Positions 1 through 6,182 of a stretch of DNA of 8,160 bases are shown in pieces. This stretch comes from Deltaproteobacteria bacterium (lineage in GTDB: Bacteria > Desulfobacterota > Deferrimicrobia > Deferrimicrobiales > Deferrimicrobiaceae), in NCBI GenBank assembly GCA_003105225.1, contig PQAK01000177.1, positions 1,180 through 9,339 on the forward strand, given 5' to 3'. Position numbers and translations under genes: made by a program. Within the stretch, counting starts at the first letter, position 1. The number at the start of each line of letters is the position of its first letter. The notes below the pieces were generated by a model. It had not been told where the DNA came from and made no database searches. It was given only the letters and a program-made list of their open reading frames with translations.

Positions 1-705
1 GCGGAGGAGTTCGGCAGCCGGATCCAGGCGGCCGGCGGCAAGACCCAGACGATCCTCGCCCCGCAGAACACCAGCGATTTCGTCCCCTACCTGCAGAAAG
101 TGGCCCCCGACACGAAGGTGCTCTTCACCGCGTTCCTGGGGGCGCCCGCCCTCGGCGTGATGCGGCAAACGGTCGAGCTGGGGCTGCACAAGCGTCTCCA
201 GCGGTACACCGTGATCTGCTGCACCGACGGCGTCGGGCAGGAAACGGTCGGCAAGGAGTCGGCGGGGGCGCACTATTTGAGCTACTATCCCCGCCACGCG
301 TCCCAGGTCCCCAAGGAGCTGCAGGCGTTCGACAAGGCCTACCGGAAGGCGGTCGGCATGACCGACGACGGCAAGGACGCGGCCGACCCGAAGAACACCG
401 CAACCGCCTCCCACATGTGGACGATGTGGACCACGCCTTACATGATCAAGATGGCGGTCGAGCAGAGCGGCTGGAAGGACGCCAGGAAGACCGCCGACTG
501 CATGAAGGCGTTCAACCAGCTGAAGGTCAAGGCCGGTCCCTGGGCGCCCCAGGGGGACCTGGCGATGCGGGATACCGACCACCAGGGGTTCCACGACCAT
601 TACCTCGAGGAGGTGCAGCCGGACCTCAAGCTGAAAGTGATCGCGCGGATCCCGAAGGAAAAGCTGGTGTACGACGCCCCGGTCGACCTGCGGGCGAAGC
701 TGTGA
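1..705 (+). CDS. ABC transporter substrate-binding protein, branched-chain amino acid (LivJ/LivK) type, C-terminal part
   Basis: The reading frame is open from the first base to a TGA at 703-705, giving the last 234 residues; the start and signal peptide lie upstream of the window. The visible part resembles the C-terminal two thirds of a type I periplasmic binding protein (Peripl_BP_6/LivJ-like): a segment reading NTSDFVPYLQKV, followed by an alternating strand/helix pattern (KVLFTAFLG, then ALGVMRQTVELGL) and the GxHYLSYYPRH region typical of the family before the hinge. Such proteins capture the ligand in the periplasm and deliver it to LivH/LivM. The permease genes lie immediately downstream, which supports the assignment. 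Binding proteins of this family take branched-chain amino acids, but also aromatic acids, amides, urea and other carboxylates. The downstream CoA ligase makes a non-amino-acid carboxylate ligand plausible here (inference). No frameshift is seen. Confidence 0.87.
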   Translation, partial: AEEFGSRIQAAGGKTQTILAPQNTSDFVPYLQKVAPDTKVLFTAFLGAPALGVMRQTVELGLHKRLQRYTVICCTDGVGQETVGKESAGAHYLSYYPRHASQVPKELQAFDKAYRKAVGMTDDGKDAADPKNTATASHMWTMWTTPYMIKMAVEQSGWKDARKTADCMKAFNQLKVKAGPWAPQGDLAMRDTDHQGFHDHYLEEVQPDLKLKVIARIPKEKLVYDAPVDLRAKL

Positions 706-723
706 CGCCCGGCCTCCCGGGGA

Positions 724-748
724 CCCTTCCGCCGCCTCGCCGGAGGGG
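724..748 (+). promoter_or_regulatory. GC-rich intercistronic hairpin overlapping the livH ribosome-binding region
   Basis: In the 58-bp gap between the binding-protein gene and livH, CCCTTCCG (724-731) can pair with CGGAGGGG (741-748), an eight-pair stem with one G-T wobble and a nine-base loop. Alternative pairings exist: 712-718 with 748-754, and 733-738 with 750-755. The 3' arm contributes bases to the G-rich Shine-Dalgarno stretch (742-753) upstream of the GTG at 764. No T-run follows, so it is not a good intrinsic terminator. It could stabilise the upstream binding-protein mRNA or lower livH translation, in line with the usual excess of binding protein over permease. That role is inferred, and chance folding is common in DNA this GC-rich. 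Confidence 0.35.
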
Positions 749-763
749 GGAGGCGTAGCGGAC

Positions 764-1615
764 GTGGCGTCGAACCTTGCCGTAGCCGTAATGAACGGGA
801 TCGTCTGGGGGCTGATCCTGGCGCTCATCGCGCTGGGCCTGAACATGATCTTCGGCCTCCTCCACATCATCAACATGGCCCACGGCGCCCTTTACATGCT
901 GGGCGCCGTGGCCGCCTGGTATTTCATCGAGCTCACCGGCAACTACTGGCTGGCATTGGGGACAGCGCCGCTCGTCGTGGGCGGGGTCGGGCTTGCGCTC
1001 GAACGGGGGCTGCTCCGGACGATCGAGGACAAGCCGCTGGTGACCATCATCTGCACGTTCGGCATCATGCTGGCGCTCCAGCAGCTGGTGCTCATGCAGT
1101 TCGGGGGGACGGCCCGCAGGATCGCCCTGCCGATCTCCTTCCGGTTCCCCCTGTTCGACCTGCAATACCCGGCGATGCGGATCGCGATCGCGGCCATTTC
1201 CGCCGCCGTGATGGCCGGCCTGTGGGTCTTCCTGAACAAGACGCGGTACGGGCTCTGGATGCGCGGGGTGGTGCAGGATCGGGAGATGGCCGTGGCCCTG
1301 GGGATCCCGGTCCACAAGGTCTACATGTGGACGTTCGTCCTGGGGTCGTTCCTGGCGGCCTTCTCCGGGGTGCTCGCGGCGCCCATCGTCTCCGTGGACT
1401 TCATGATGGGGCGCGAGATCCTCATCATGGCGTTCATCATCGTGATCGTCGGCGGCATGGGAAACCTGTGGGGGTCTGTCGTGACCGCCGTCATGATCTC
1501 CCTCATCCAGGGGGTGGGATCGATCTTCGTCGTCCCCTCGACCGCGACCGTGTTCTCGCTGGGATTCATGATCCTGGTCCTGCTGGTCCGCCCCCAAGGG
1601 CTGTTCGGCGAGTAG
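764..1615 (+). CDS. livH: Branched-chain amino acid type ABC transporter permease LivH
   Basis: This 283-residue integral membrane protein is one of the two permease subunits of a HAAT-family importer. Hydrophobic segments cover most of the chain, roughly residues 9-33, 41-57, 61-80, 92-112, 138-157, 187-209, 219-231, 236-254 and 262-276. The N-terminal block GLLHIINMAHG (31-41) is the characteristic LivH motif. Residues 227-238 (VIVGGMGNLWGS) match the conserved loop that contacts the ATPases, and the C-terminus RPQGLFG is typical. Length agrees with the family (about 290). The GTG at 764 is chosen because a strong G-rich Shine-Dalgarno sequence (GGAGGGGGGAGG, 742-753) lies about 10 bases upstream and because the protein begins directly before the first membrane helix. 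It pairs with LivM, which starts 8 bases after this stop codon. Confidence 0.95.
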   Translation: MASNLAVAVMNGIVWGLILALIALGLNMIFGLLHIINMAHGALYMLGAVAAWYFIELTGNYWLALGTAPLVVGGVGLALERGLLRTIEDKPLVTIICTFGIMLALQQLVLMQFGGTARRIALPISFRFPLFDLQYPAMRIAIAAISAAVMAGLWVFLNKTRYGLWMRGVVQDREMAVALGIPVHKVYMWTFVLGSFLAAFSGVLAAPIVSVDFMMGREILIMAFIIVIVGGMGNLWGSVVTAVMISLIQGVGSIFVVPSTATVFSLGFMILVLLVRPQGLFGE

Positions 1616-1623
1616 GGGGGGCG

Positions 1624-2574
1624 ATGCTGGCGGACCGGGGAAAGGGGGCCGTTTTCGTCCCGGCGTTCGGCGCCGTCGCCGCCGTGCTGGCGGCGCTTCC
1701 GTTCTTCGTGGACCTTTTCTACCAGACGTTCCTCACCGAGATCCTGGTCTGGGTCCTGTTCGCCATCTCCTTCGACCTGATATTCGGGTACACGGGGCTA
1801 TTGAGCTTCGGCCAGGCGCTGTTCTTCGGGCTGGGCGGGTACGCGGTGGCGATCCCGGTCCTGAAGCTGGGGCTGGGGACGGGAACGGGCCTCCTGCTGT
1901 CGGTGGCCGTCCCGGCGCTCTTCGCCGCGCTCGTCGGCTATTTCTCGGTGAAGCTGTCGGGGATCCATTTCGTCATCATCACGATCATCTTCGCGCTGAT
2001 CGGGAGCACCCTGGGGGAATCCTGGGCGTGGCTGACCGGCGGCGCGGACGGGCTGGTCTTTCCCGCCCCCCCCATCGACTTCGGGCTCTTCCGGCTGGAC
2101 CTGATGGACATCCGGAGCACCTATTACCTGGTGCTGGCGGTCGTGGCGCTTTCCTACCTGTTCCTGAGGCGGATGGTCCAGTCGCCGCTCGGGAAGGTGT
2201 TCGTCGCGATCCGGGAGAACGAGGAGCGCGCCCGCCTGATCGGGTACGACGTCCGGTTCCACAAGCTCCTTTCCTTCGTGATCGCGGGCGGGCTCTCGGG
2301 GCTGGCCGGCGGGCTCTACAGCGTGAGCCTGAAATACGCCTCGGCGACCTTCCTCCACTGGTCGGTGTCCGGCCACGCGGTCGTCTACACGATCGTCGGG
2401 GGCGCCGGGACGCTCCTCGGGCCGGTGCTGGGGGCGGGGCTCATCATGTCGCTCGAGCATTATCTCGTCGACTTCCTCCAGGCCACCGACCTGGTCGTCG
2501 GCGCGGTGCTGGTCTTCATGCTGCTGCTGGCGCCCCGGGGGATCATGGGGCTGGCGCAGGGAAGGAGGAAGTAG
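1624..2574 (+). CDS. livM: Branched-chain amino acid type ABC transporter permease LivM
   Basis: This is the second permease subunit, 316 residues, with hydrophobic segments at about 10-30, 38-56, 62-80, 88-107, 113-130, 166-181, 214-234, 250-276 and 286-303. Family motifs are clear: GYTGLLSFGQALFFGLGGY (55-73), TGGADGL (138-144), RENEERARLIGY (197-208) and GGAGTLLGPVLGA (259-271), the last being the ATPase-contacting loop. The frame is open far upstream inside livH, but similarity begins only here. The ATG at 1624 follows a GGGGGG tract (1615-1620) and leaves a normal LivM length. The gene is presumably co-translated with livH (8-base gap) and with livG, which starts on the base after its stop. 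No defects are seen. The transported compound cannot be deduced from the permease alone. Confidence 0.95.
   Translation: MLADRGKGAVFVPAFGAVAAVLAALPFFVDLFYQTFLTEILVWVLFAISFDLIFGYTGLLSFGQALFFGLGGYAVAIPVLKLGLGTGTGLLLSVAVPALFAALVGYFSVKLSGIHFVIITIIFALIGSTLGESWAWLTGGADGLVFPAPPIDFGLFRLDLMDIRSTYYLVLAVVALSYLFLRRMVQSPLGKVFVAIRENEERARLIGYDVRFHKLLSFVIAGGLSGLAGGLYSVSLKYASATFLHWSVSGHAVVYTIVGGAGTLLGPVLGAGLIMSLEHYLVDFLQATDLVVGAVLVFMLLLAPRGIMGLAQGRRK
2562..2568 (+). promoter_or_regulatory. Ribosome-binding site of livG
   Basis: AAGGAGG lies inside the last codons of livM, six bases before the GTG at 2575. This near-perfect Shine-Dalgarno match fixes the GTG start of livG directly after the livM stop codon. 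Confidence 0.75.
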
Positions 2575-3327
2575 GTGGAGCGGGCCCCGCAGCCCCCGAT
2601 CCTGGCCCTTTCCAAGGTCAGCAAGAGCTTCGGCGGGCTGATGGCGGTGAATTACGCGAGCCTGTCGGTGAACAAGGGGGAGCTGCGGGCGCTCATCGGG
2701 CCCAACGGGGCGGGCAAGACGACCCTGCTGAACCTGATCACCGGGATCCACACGGCGTCGAGCGGGACGATCCGGTTCAAGGGCGAGGACATCACGCGCC
2801 TGCCCCCCGACCGGATCTCCCGCAGGGGGATCTCGAGGACGCTCCAGGTCACCAGCCTGTTCTCCGGGCTGACCGTGTATGAAAACGTCTGGGCGGCGGT
2901 GCAGTCCCGGAAGAGATTCTTCAACCCCTTCGTCCGGGCGGAAGCGTGGAAGGACGTGGCCGGGAAAACGGAGGCGATGCTCGAGTTGACCGGCCTGTCC
3001 GACAAGGCGCGAACCGTCTGCTCCGAGCTGTCGTACGGCGACCAGCGGATCCTGGAGATGGGGATTGCCCTCTCCACCGAGCCGGACCTGCTGCTGCTCG
3101 ACGAGCCGACGGCGGGATTGAGCACCCGGGAGTCGATGGGGCTCGTGAAACGGATGCGGGCCATGCTCGGCGGCCGGACGATCCTCCTCGTGGAGCACGA
3201 CATGGGGGTGGTGATGGAACTGTCGGACCGGATCACCGTGCTCCACTACGGGGAGGTCCTGGCGGAGGGGACCCCGGCGGAGATCATGGCGAACGCGGAA
3301 GTCCACAAAGTGTACCTGGGGAGCTGA
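2575..3327 (+). CDS. livG: Branched-chain amino acid type ABC transporter ATP-binding protein LivG
   Basis: A 250-residue cytoplasmic ATPase that drives the LivHM permease. All nucleotide-binding elements are present: Walker A GPNGAGKTT (42-50), Q-loop Gln91, ABC signature LSYGDQ (152-157), Walker B LLLLDEP with catalytic Glu177, D-loop near 180-184, and switch His208 (VEHD). The SYGDQ form of the signature and the C-terminal tail ending in KVYLGS are typical of LivG-type ATPases, in which the C-terminal segment is family-specific. The GTG start is supported by the Shine-Dalgarno sequence at 2562-2568. The gene begins on the base after the livM stop and is followed after one base by livF, so translational coupling is likely. 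The protein is expected to act as a heterodimer with LivF. Confidence 0.95.
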   Translation: MERAPQPPILALSKVSKSFGGLMAVNYASLSVNKGELRALIGPNGAGKTTLLNLITGIHTASSGTIRFKGEDITRLPPDRISRRGISRTLQVTSLFSGLTVYENVWAAVQSRKRFFNPFVRAEAWKDVAGKTEAMLELTGLSDKARTVCSELSYGDQRILEMGIALSTEPDLLLLDEPTAGLSTRESMGLVKRMRAMLGGRTILLVEHDMGVVMELSDRITVLHYGEVLAEGTPAEIMANAEVHKVYLGS

Positions 3328-3328
3328 C

Positions 3329-4030
3329 GTGCTGCGGCTCGAAAACGTCGCCTGCTTCTACGGCAAGGGACAGGTCCTGCACGGGGCCACGCTGTCGGTG
3401 GGGGAGGGAGAGCTGGTGGGGCTGGTGGGGCGCAACGGCGTCGGCAAGACGACCACGCTGCGGGCCGTCATGGGACTGCTGCCTGCCAGGGAAGGATCGA
3501 TCCGGTTCCGCGGCGAAGACCTCCGCGGGCACCCTCCGTACCGGGTTCCCCGCCTGGGGATCTCCTATGTCCCGCAGGGGAGGCGCCTGTTCCCGAAGCT
3601 GACCGTCATGGAGAACCTGGAGATCGCCTGCGTGCAGGCGGAAGTCGATCCCGGCAAGCTCGAGGAGATCTATACGTATTTTCCGCGGGTGAAGGAACGC
3701 CTCTCCCAGAAGGCCGGGACGCTTTCCGGGGGGGAGCAGCAGATGGTGGCCATCGGAAGGGCGCTGATCACGAAGCCCGCGATGATCCTGCTCGACGAGC
3801 CCACGGAAGGGCTGATGCCGCTGCTGGTCCAGGCCATCGCGGAAACGGTCCAGGCGATCAACGGGCGGGGGACCTCGATCCTGCTCGTCGAGCAGAACCT
3901 GAAAATCCTGAAGGATATCTGCGACCGCATCTACATCATGGAAAAGGGGGCGATCGTGTATGAGGGAACCCCCGCGGAGATCGACGCGGCGATGGACGTC
4001 CAGGAGAGGTACTTGAGTGTCAAGGTATAG
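3329..4030 (+). CDS. livF: Branched-chain amino acid type ABC transporter ATP-binding protein LivF
   Basis: The second ATPase of the importer, 233 residues. Visible elements are Walker A GRNGVGKTT (34-42), Q-loop Gln83 within YVPQGR, signature LSGGEQQ (132-138), Walker B ILLDEP with Glu157, and VEQN (187-190) at the switch position. Gln189 instead of His in VEQN is the usual LivF state, not a defect; it separates LivF from LivG. PTEGL after Walker B is also LivF-like. The GTG at 3329 has GGGGAG (3318-3323) upstream and lies one base after the livG stop. The last 14 bases of the gene are shared with the start of the exported PepSY/FTP-like gene downstream, placing that gene in the same transcript. 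Confidence 0.95.
   Translation: MLRLENVACFYGKGQVLHGATLSVGEGELVGLVGRNGVGKTTTLRAVMGLLPAREGSIRFRGEDLRGHPPYRVPRLGISYVPQGRRLFPKLTVMENLEIACVQAEVDPGKLEEIYTYFPRVKERLSQKAGTLSGGEQQMVAIGRALITKPAMILLDEPTEGLMPLLVQAIAETVQAINGRGTSILLVEQNLKILKDICDRIYIMEKGAIVYEGTPAEIDAAMDVQERYLSVKV
4002..4009 (+). promoter_or_regulatory. Ribosome-binding site of the PepSY/FTP-like gene, inside livF
   Basis: AGGAGAGG sits within the last codons of livF, seven bases before the GTG at 4017. It supports a start that overlaps livF by 14 bases, and hence coupled translation of the exported protein with the transporter ATPase. Confidence 0.65.
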
Positions 4031-4826
4031 ATTTCACGCGGCGGGGACCTCCCTCTTCGCGATTCTTTTGTGCCTGCTCCTGCCGGGGGGCTTCGAGGCC
4101 GCCCGCGCCGGGAGCGGGATCGCCGCCGGGGAAAGGCGCGTCACACTCAACGGCCAGGCCCTGGAGGTGACGTGGGATGCGGTCACCCACGCGGCCCGGA
4201 CCATCGCCGGGGTCGGGGGCGACCTGCTGGAGGTGAAGAACATCGCGGCGCTTTCCGGCAGGGAGGTCAACGACATCGGGGCCCTGCTGGTGGGCAAGTA
4301 CGTCCCCCTGCTCCGGATCCCGCCCGACCAGCTCGTGCTGAGAAAGGCGGAGAAGACCGACGGCAGCTGGTATGTCAGCTACCAGCAGACCGTGCGCGGG
4401 ATGCCGGTGGTCGATTCCTCGCTGGGGTTTTCCATCGACCCCGACGGCCGCATCAAGTCCCTCGGGGCCCTCCTGTACCCGGACATCCCCCCGCCGGCGG
4501 CCGTGAAGGTATGCCGCGCGGACGCGCTGAAGGCCGCGCGCGGCCTTCTCCGGGAGAAGGAAAAAGGGGAGTACCGGCTCCTCGCGGAAAGCGTTGCGAT
4601 CTACCCGGAAAGGAAGTCCGGCTCCATCGACTACCACCGGGTCTACATTTTCAATCTCTTCCCCAAGGGGGCCACCCACCCCGCATCGGCCGTCTCCGGC
4701 CATGCCGTCTTCGTGGATGCCCGGAACGGAAAGATCGTCCGCACCCAGCCGCTGCTCAAGCCCTTGGGGTGCTGCCTGCCGAAGGAACCGGAGAAACATT
4801 CCATGGAGGGGGTACCTGCGAAATGA
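4017..4826 (+). CDS. Predicted exported FTP/PepSY (peptidase propeptide-like) domain protein without a peptidase domain
   Basis: This 269-residue protein starts with a Sec-type signal: Arg/His-rich n-region, hydrophobic residues 11-24, and a likely cleavage site after ARA (about residue 31). It is therefore expected outside the cytoplasmic membrane. Residues about 105-155 carry the pattern of the fungalysin/thermolysin propeptide (FTP) motif: WYVSYQQTVRGMPVVDSSLG followed by a DPDGRIKS turn. Residues about 163-245 look like a PepSY domain, ending in the typical VDARNGKIVRT. No HExxH zinc motif or other peptidase core is present, so this is a stand-alone propeptide-like module. PepSY/FTP domains are known as chaperone/inhibitor segments of secreted metallopeptidases and as free-standing extracytoplasmic proteins of uncertain role. 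It overlaps livF by 14 bases and the ligase gene by ATGA, so it is embedded in the operon. It may be an accessory to ligand capture or to the binding protein, but that is inference. Cys252-Cys253 near the C-terminus is the only paired-Cys feature. Confidence 0.72.
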   Translation: MSRYRFHAAGTSLFAILLCLLLPGGFEAARAGSGIAAGERRVTLNGQALEVTWDAVTHAARTIAGVGGDLLEVKNIAALSGREVNDIGALLVGKYVPLLRIPPDQLVLRKAEKTDGSWYVSYQQTVRGMPVVDSSLGFSIDPDGRIKSLGALLYPDIPPPAAVKVCRADALKAARGLLREKEKGEYRLLAESVAIYPERKSGSIDYHRVYIFNLFPKGATHPASAVSGHAVFVDARNGKIVRTQPLLKPLGCCLPKEPEKHSMEGVPAK

Positions 4827-6178
4827 GCAACCACAGGCTGTGGAAGCCGAACGGCTACGCGCCGTATTGGGAAGAAGACCTGGAAACCATGCCCCGGGAA
4901 AGGATCCGGGACCTTCAACTGGACCTCCTGAAGGAGACCGTGTCCCTCGCCTTCGGAAAATCCCCGTTCTACCGGAAGCGCTTCGAGGAGGCCGGGGTCT
5001 CCCCGGCCGGCCTGCGCACCCTCGAGGACCTGAAACGGTTTCCGTTCATCGACAAGAAGGCGTTGCGGGAGCGGCAGGAGGCCGCGCCGCCGTACGGGGA
5101 CATGGTCTGCGTCCCCTCGGAGGACCTGGTCTACATCTCGGCGTCCAGCGGGTCCACCGGCGTGCCGACCGCATCCCCGTTCACCTGGCGGGATTTCGAG
5201 GAATGGCAGGATTACGAGGCGCGGCTGTTCTGGTCGTCGGGCCTGCGCCCCACCGACATCTACTGCCATTCCCTGCAGTTCACGATGTTCGTCGGCGGCC
5301 CCGACGTCATCGGGGCGATGAAGGTCGGCGCCCTGTGCGTCTGGGCGGGGGCCATCCCCTCGGAGCGGCTGCTCGACATCCTCCGGAAATGGAAGCCCAC
5401 CGCCATCTGGACGACCCCTTCCTACGCCTGGTACCTGGGCGAAACCGCGCAGTCCCAGGGAGTGGACCCCCGCAGGGACCTGTCGGTCAGGAAAATCTTC
5501 GTGGCGGGGGAGCCCGGCGGGTCGATCCCCGAGACGCGGCAGCGGATCGAGGAGTTGTGGGGGGCGAACCTGTACGACTACTACGGCCTCTCCGACATCT
5601 TCGGCGCCTGCGCCGGAATGTGCGAGGCGAAAGAAGGGCTGCACTGGGCGGAGGACCACATCCTCGTGGAGGTCCTCGACCAGCAGACGGGAAAGGAAGT
5701 CCCCGACGGGGAACGGGGCGAGCTCGTCCTGACCTCCCTCAAGAAGCGGGCAAGGCCGCTCATCCGTTTCCGGACGGGGGACATCGTGTCGCTCACCACG
5801 GAGCGCTGCGGCTGCGGGCGGACGCACCTGCGCCTGCACGGGATCCACGGCCGGGTGGACGACATGCTGATCATCAGCGGGCTGAACGTCTTCCCGAGCG
5901 ACATCGAGACGTTCGTCCGCCAGAACCAGGACCTGACCGGCGAATACCGGCTGGTGGTGACCGAGGAGAAGCACCTGGCGCACCTCACGGTGGAGGTGGA
6001 GCACGTCGAGGGGTATTCCGGGGCGATCGACGGATTGACCGGGAAGGTGGTTCACGATATCTACAAGGTCCTCGGCATCAAGCCGCGGGTCAAGGTCCTG
6101 CCCCCCAACACCCTGGAGCGGGCGACCCACAAGGCCAAGCGGGTCCTGGACCTGCGCGGGCAGAAGGCGGGGGTGTAG
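4823..6178 (+). CDS. Phenylacetate-CoA ligase (PaaK) family AMP-forming acyl/aryl-CoA ligase
   Basis: A 451-residue cytoplasmic adenylate-forming enzyme, predicted to activate a carboxylic acid with ATP and CoA to acyl-CoA, AMP and pyrophosphate. PaaK-type features in order: the N-terminal helical region with SPFYRKRFEEAG (47-58); the P-loop SSGSTGVPT (108-116); AGEP (228-231); YGLSD (254-258); GLHWAEDH (272-279); RTGD (317-320); the CGCGRTH segment (329-335); GRVDDMLIISGLNVFP (343-358); and a C-terminal lid with HKAKRVLD (436-443), where Lys437 or Lys439 would be the catalytic lysine. The P-loop has Val where many members have Lys (TGKP). The frame is open much further upstream, but ATG 4823 is chosen because it gives family length, has GGAGGGGG (4805-4812) upstream and overlaps the preceding stop as ATGA. 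Possible substrates include phenylacetate, other aryl acids or aliphatic acids; the neighbouring dehydratase-like and dehydrogenase genes do not decide among them. Confidence 0.88.
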   Translation: MSNHRLWKPNGYAPYWEEDLETMPRERIRDLQLDLLKETVSLAFGKSPFYRKRFEEAGVSPAGLRTLEDLKRFPFIDKKALRERQEAAPPYGDMVCVPSEDLVYISASSGSTGVPTASPFTWRDFEEWQDYEARLFWSSGLRPTDIYCHSLQFTMFVGGPDVIGAMKVGALCVWAGAIPSERLLDILRKWKPTAIWTTPSYAWYLGETAQSQGVDPRRDLSVRKIFVAGEPGGSIPETRQRIEELWGANLYDYYGLSDIFGACAGMCEAKEGLHWAEDHILVEVLDQQTGKEVPDGERGELVLTSLKKRARPLIRFRTGDIVSLTTERCGCGRTHLRLHGIHGRVDDMLIISGLNVFPSDIETFVRQNQDLTGEYRLVVTEEKHLAHLTVEVEHVEGYSGAIDGLTGKVVHDIYKVLGIKPRVKVLPPNTLERATHKAKRVLDLRGQKAGV

Positions 6179-6182
6179 CGCG

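Noticed and set aside
706..763. Possible intrinsic terminator between the binding-protein gene and livH
   Set aside because: A hairpin can form but no T-run follows, and the permease genes downstream need read-through.
626..1597. 323-residue minus-strand open frame opposite livH
   Set aside because: Extremely Asp/His/Arg/Gln-rich, as expected from the reverse complement of a hydrophobic membrane protein gene.
1222..1623. Upstream extension of the livM frame
   Set aside because: Lies inside livH in another frame; LivM similarity starts at 1624 with a fitting start codon and length.
1798..3306. 502-residue open frame on the minus strand across livM and livG
   Set aside because: Low-complexity translation rich in Arg, Pro, Asp, Gln and His, antisense to two genes with full family motifs; typical shadow frame of high-GC coding DNA.
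3890..3901. Gln instead of the switch His in LivF (VEQN), possible inactive ATPase
   Set aside because: VEQN is the normal state in LivF-type ATPases; Walker A, Walker B Glu and the signature are intact.
4070..4822. Upstream extension of the ligase frame, which could suggest a fusion protein
   Set aside because: The extension is Arg/Gly/Pro-rich shadow of the PepSY-like gene; PaaK similarity begins right after ATG 4823.
4017..4826. Secreted thermolysin-like peptidase
   Set aside because: Only propeptide-like domains are present; no HExxH or downstream catalytic domain exists in any frame of this region.
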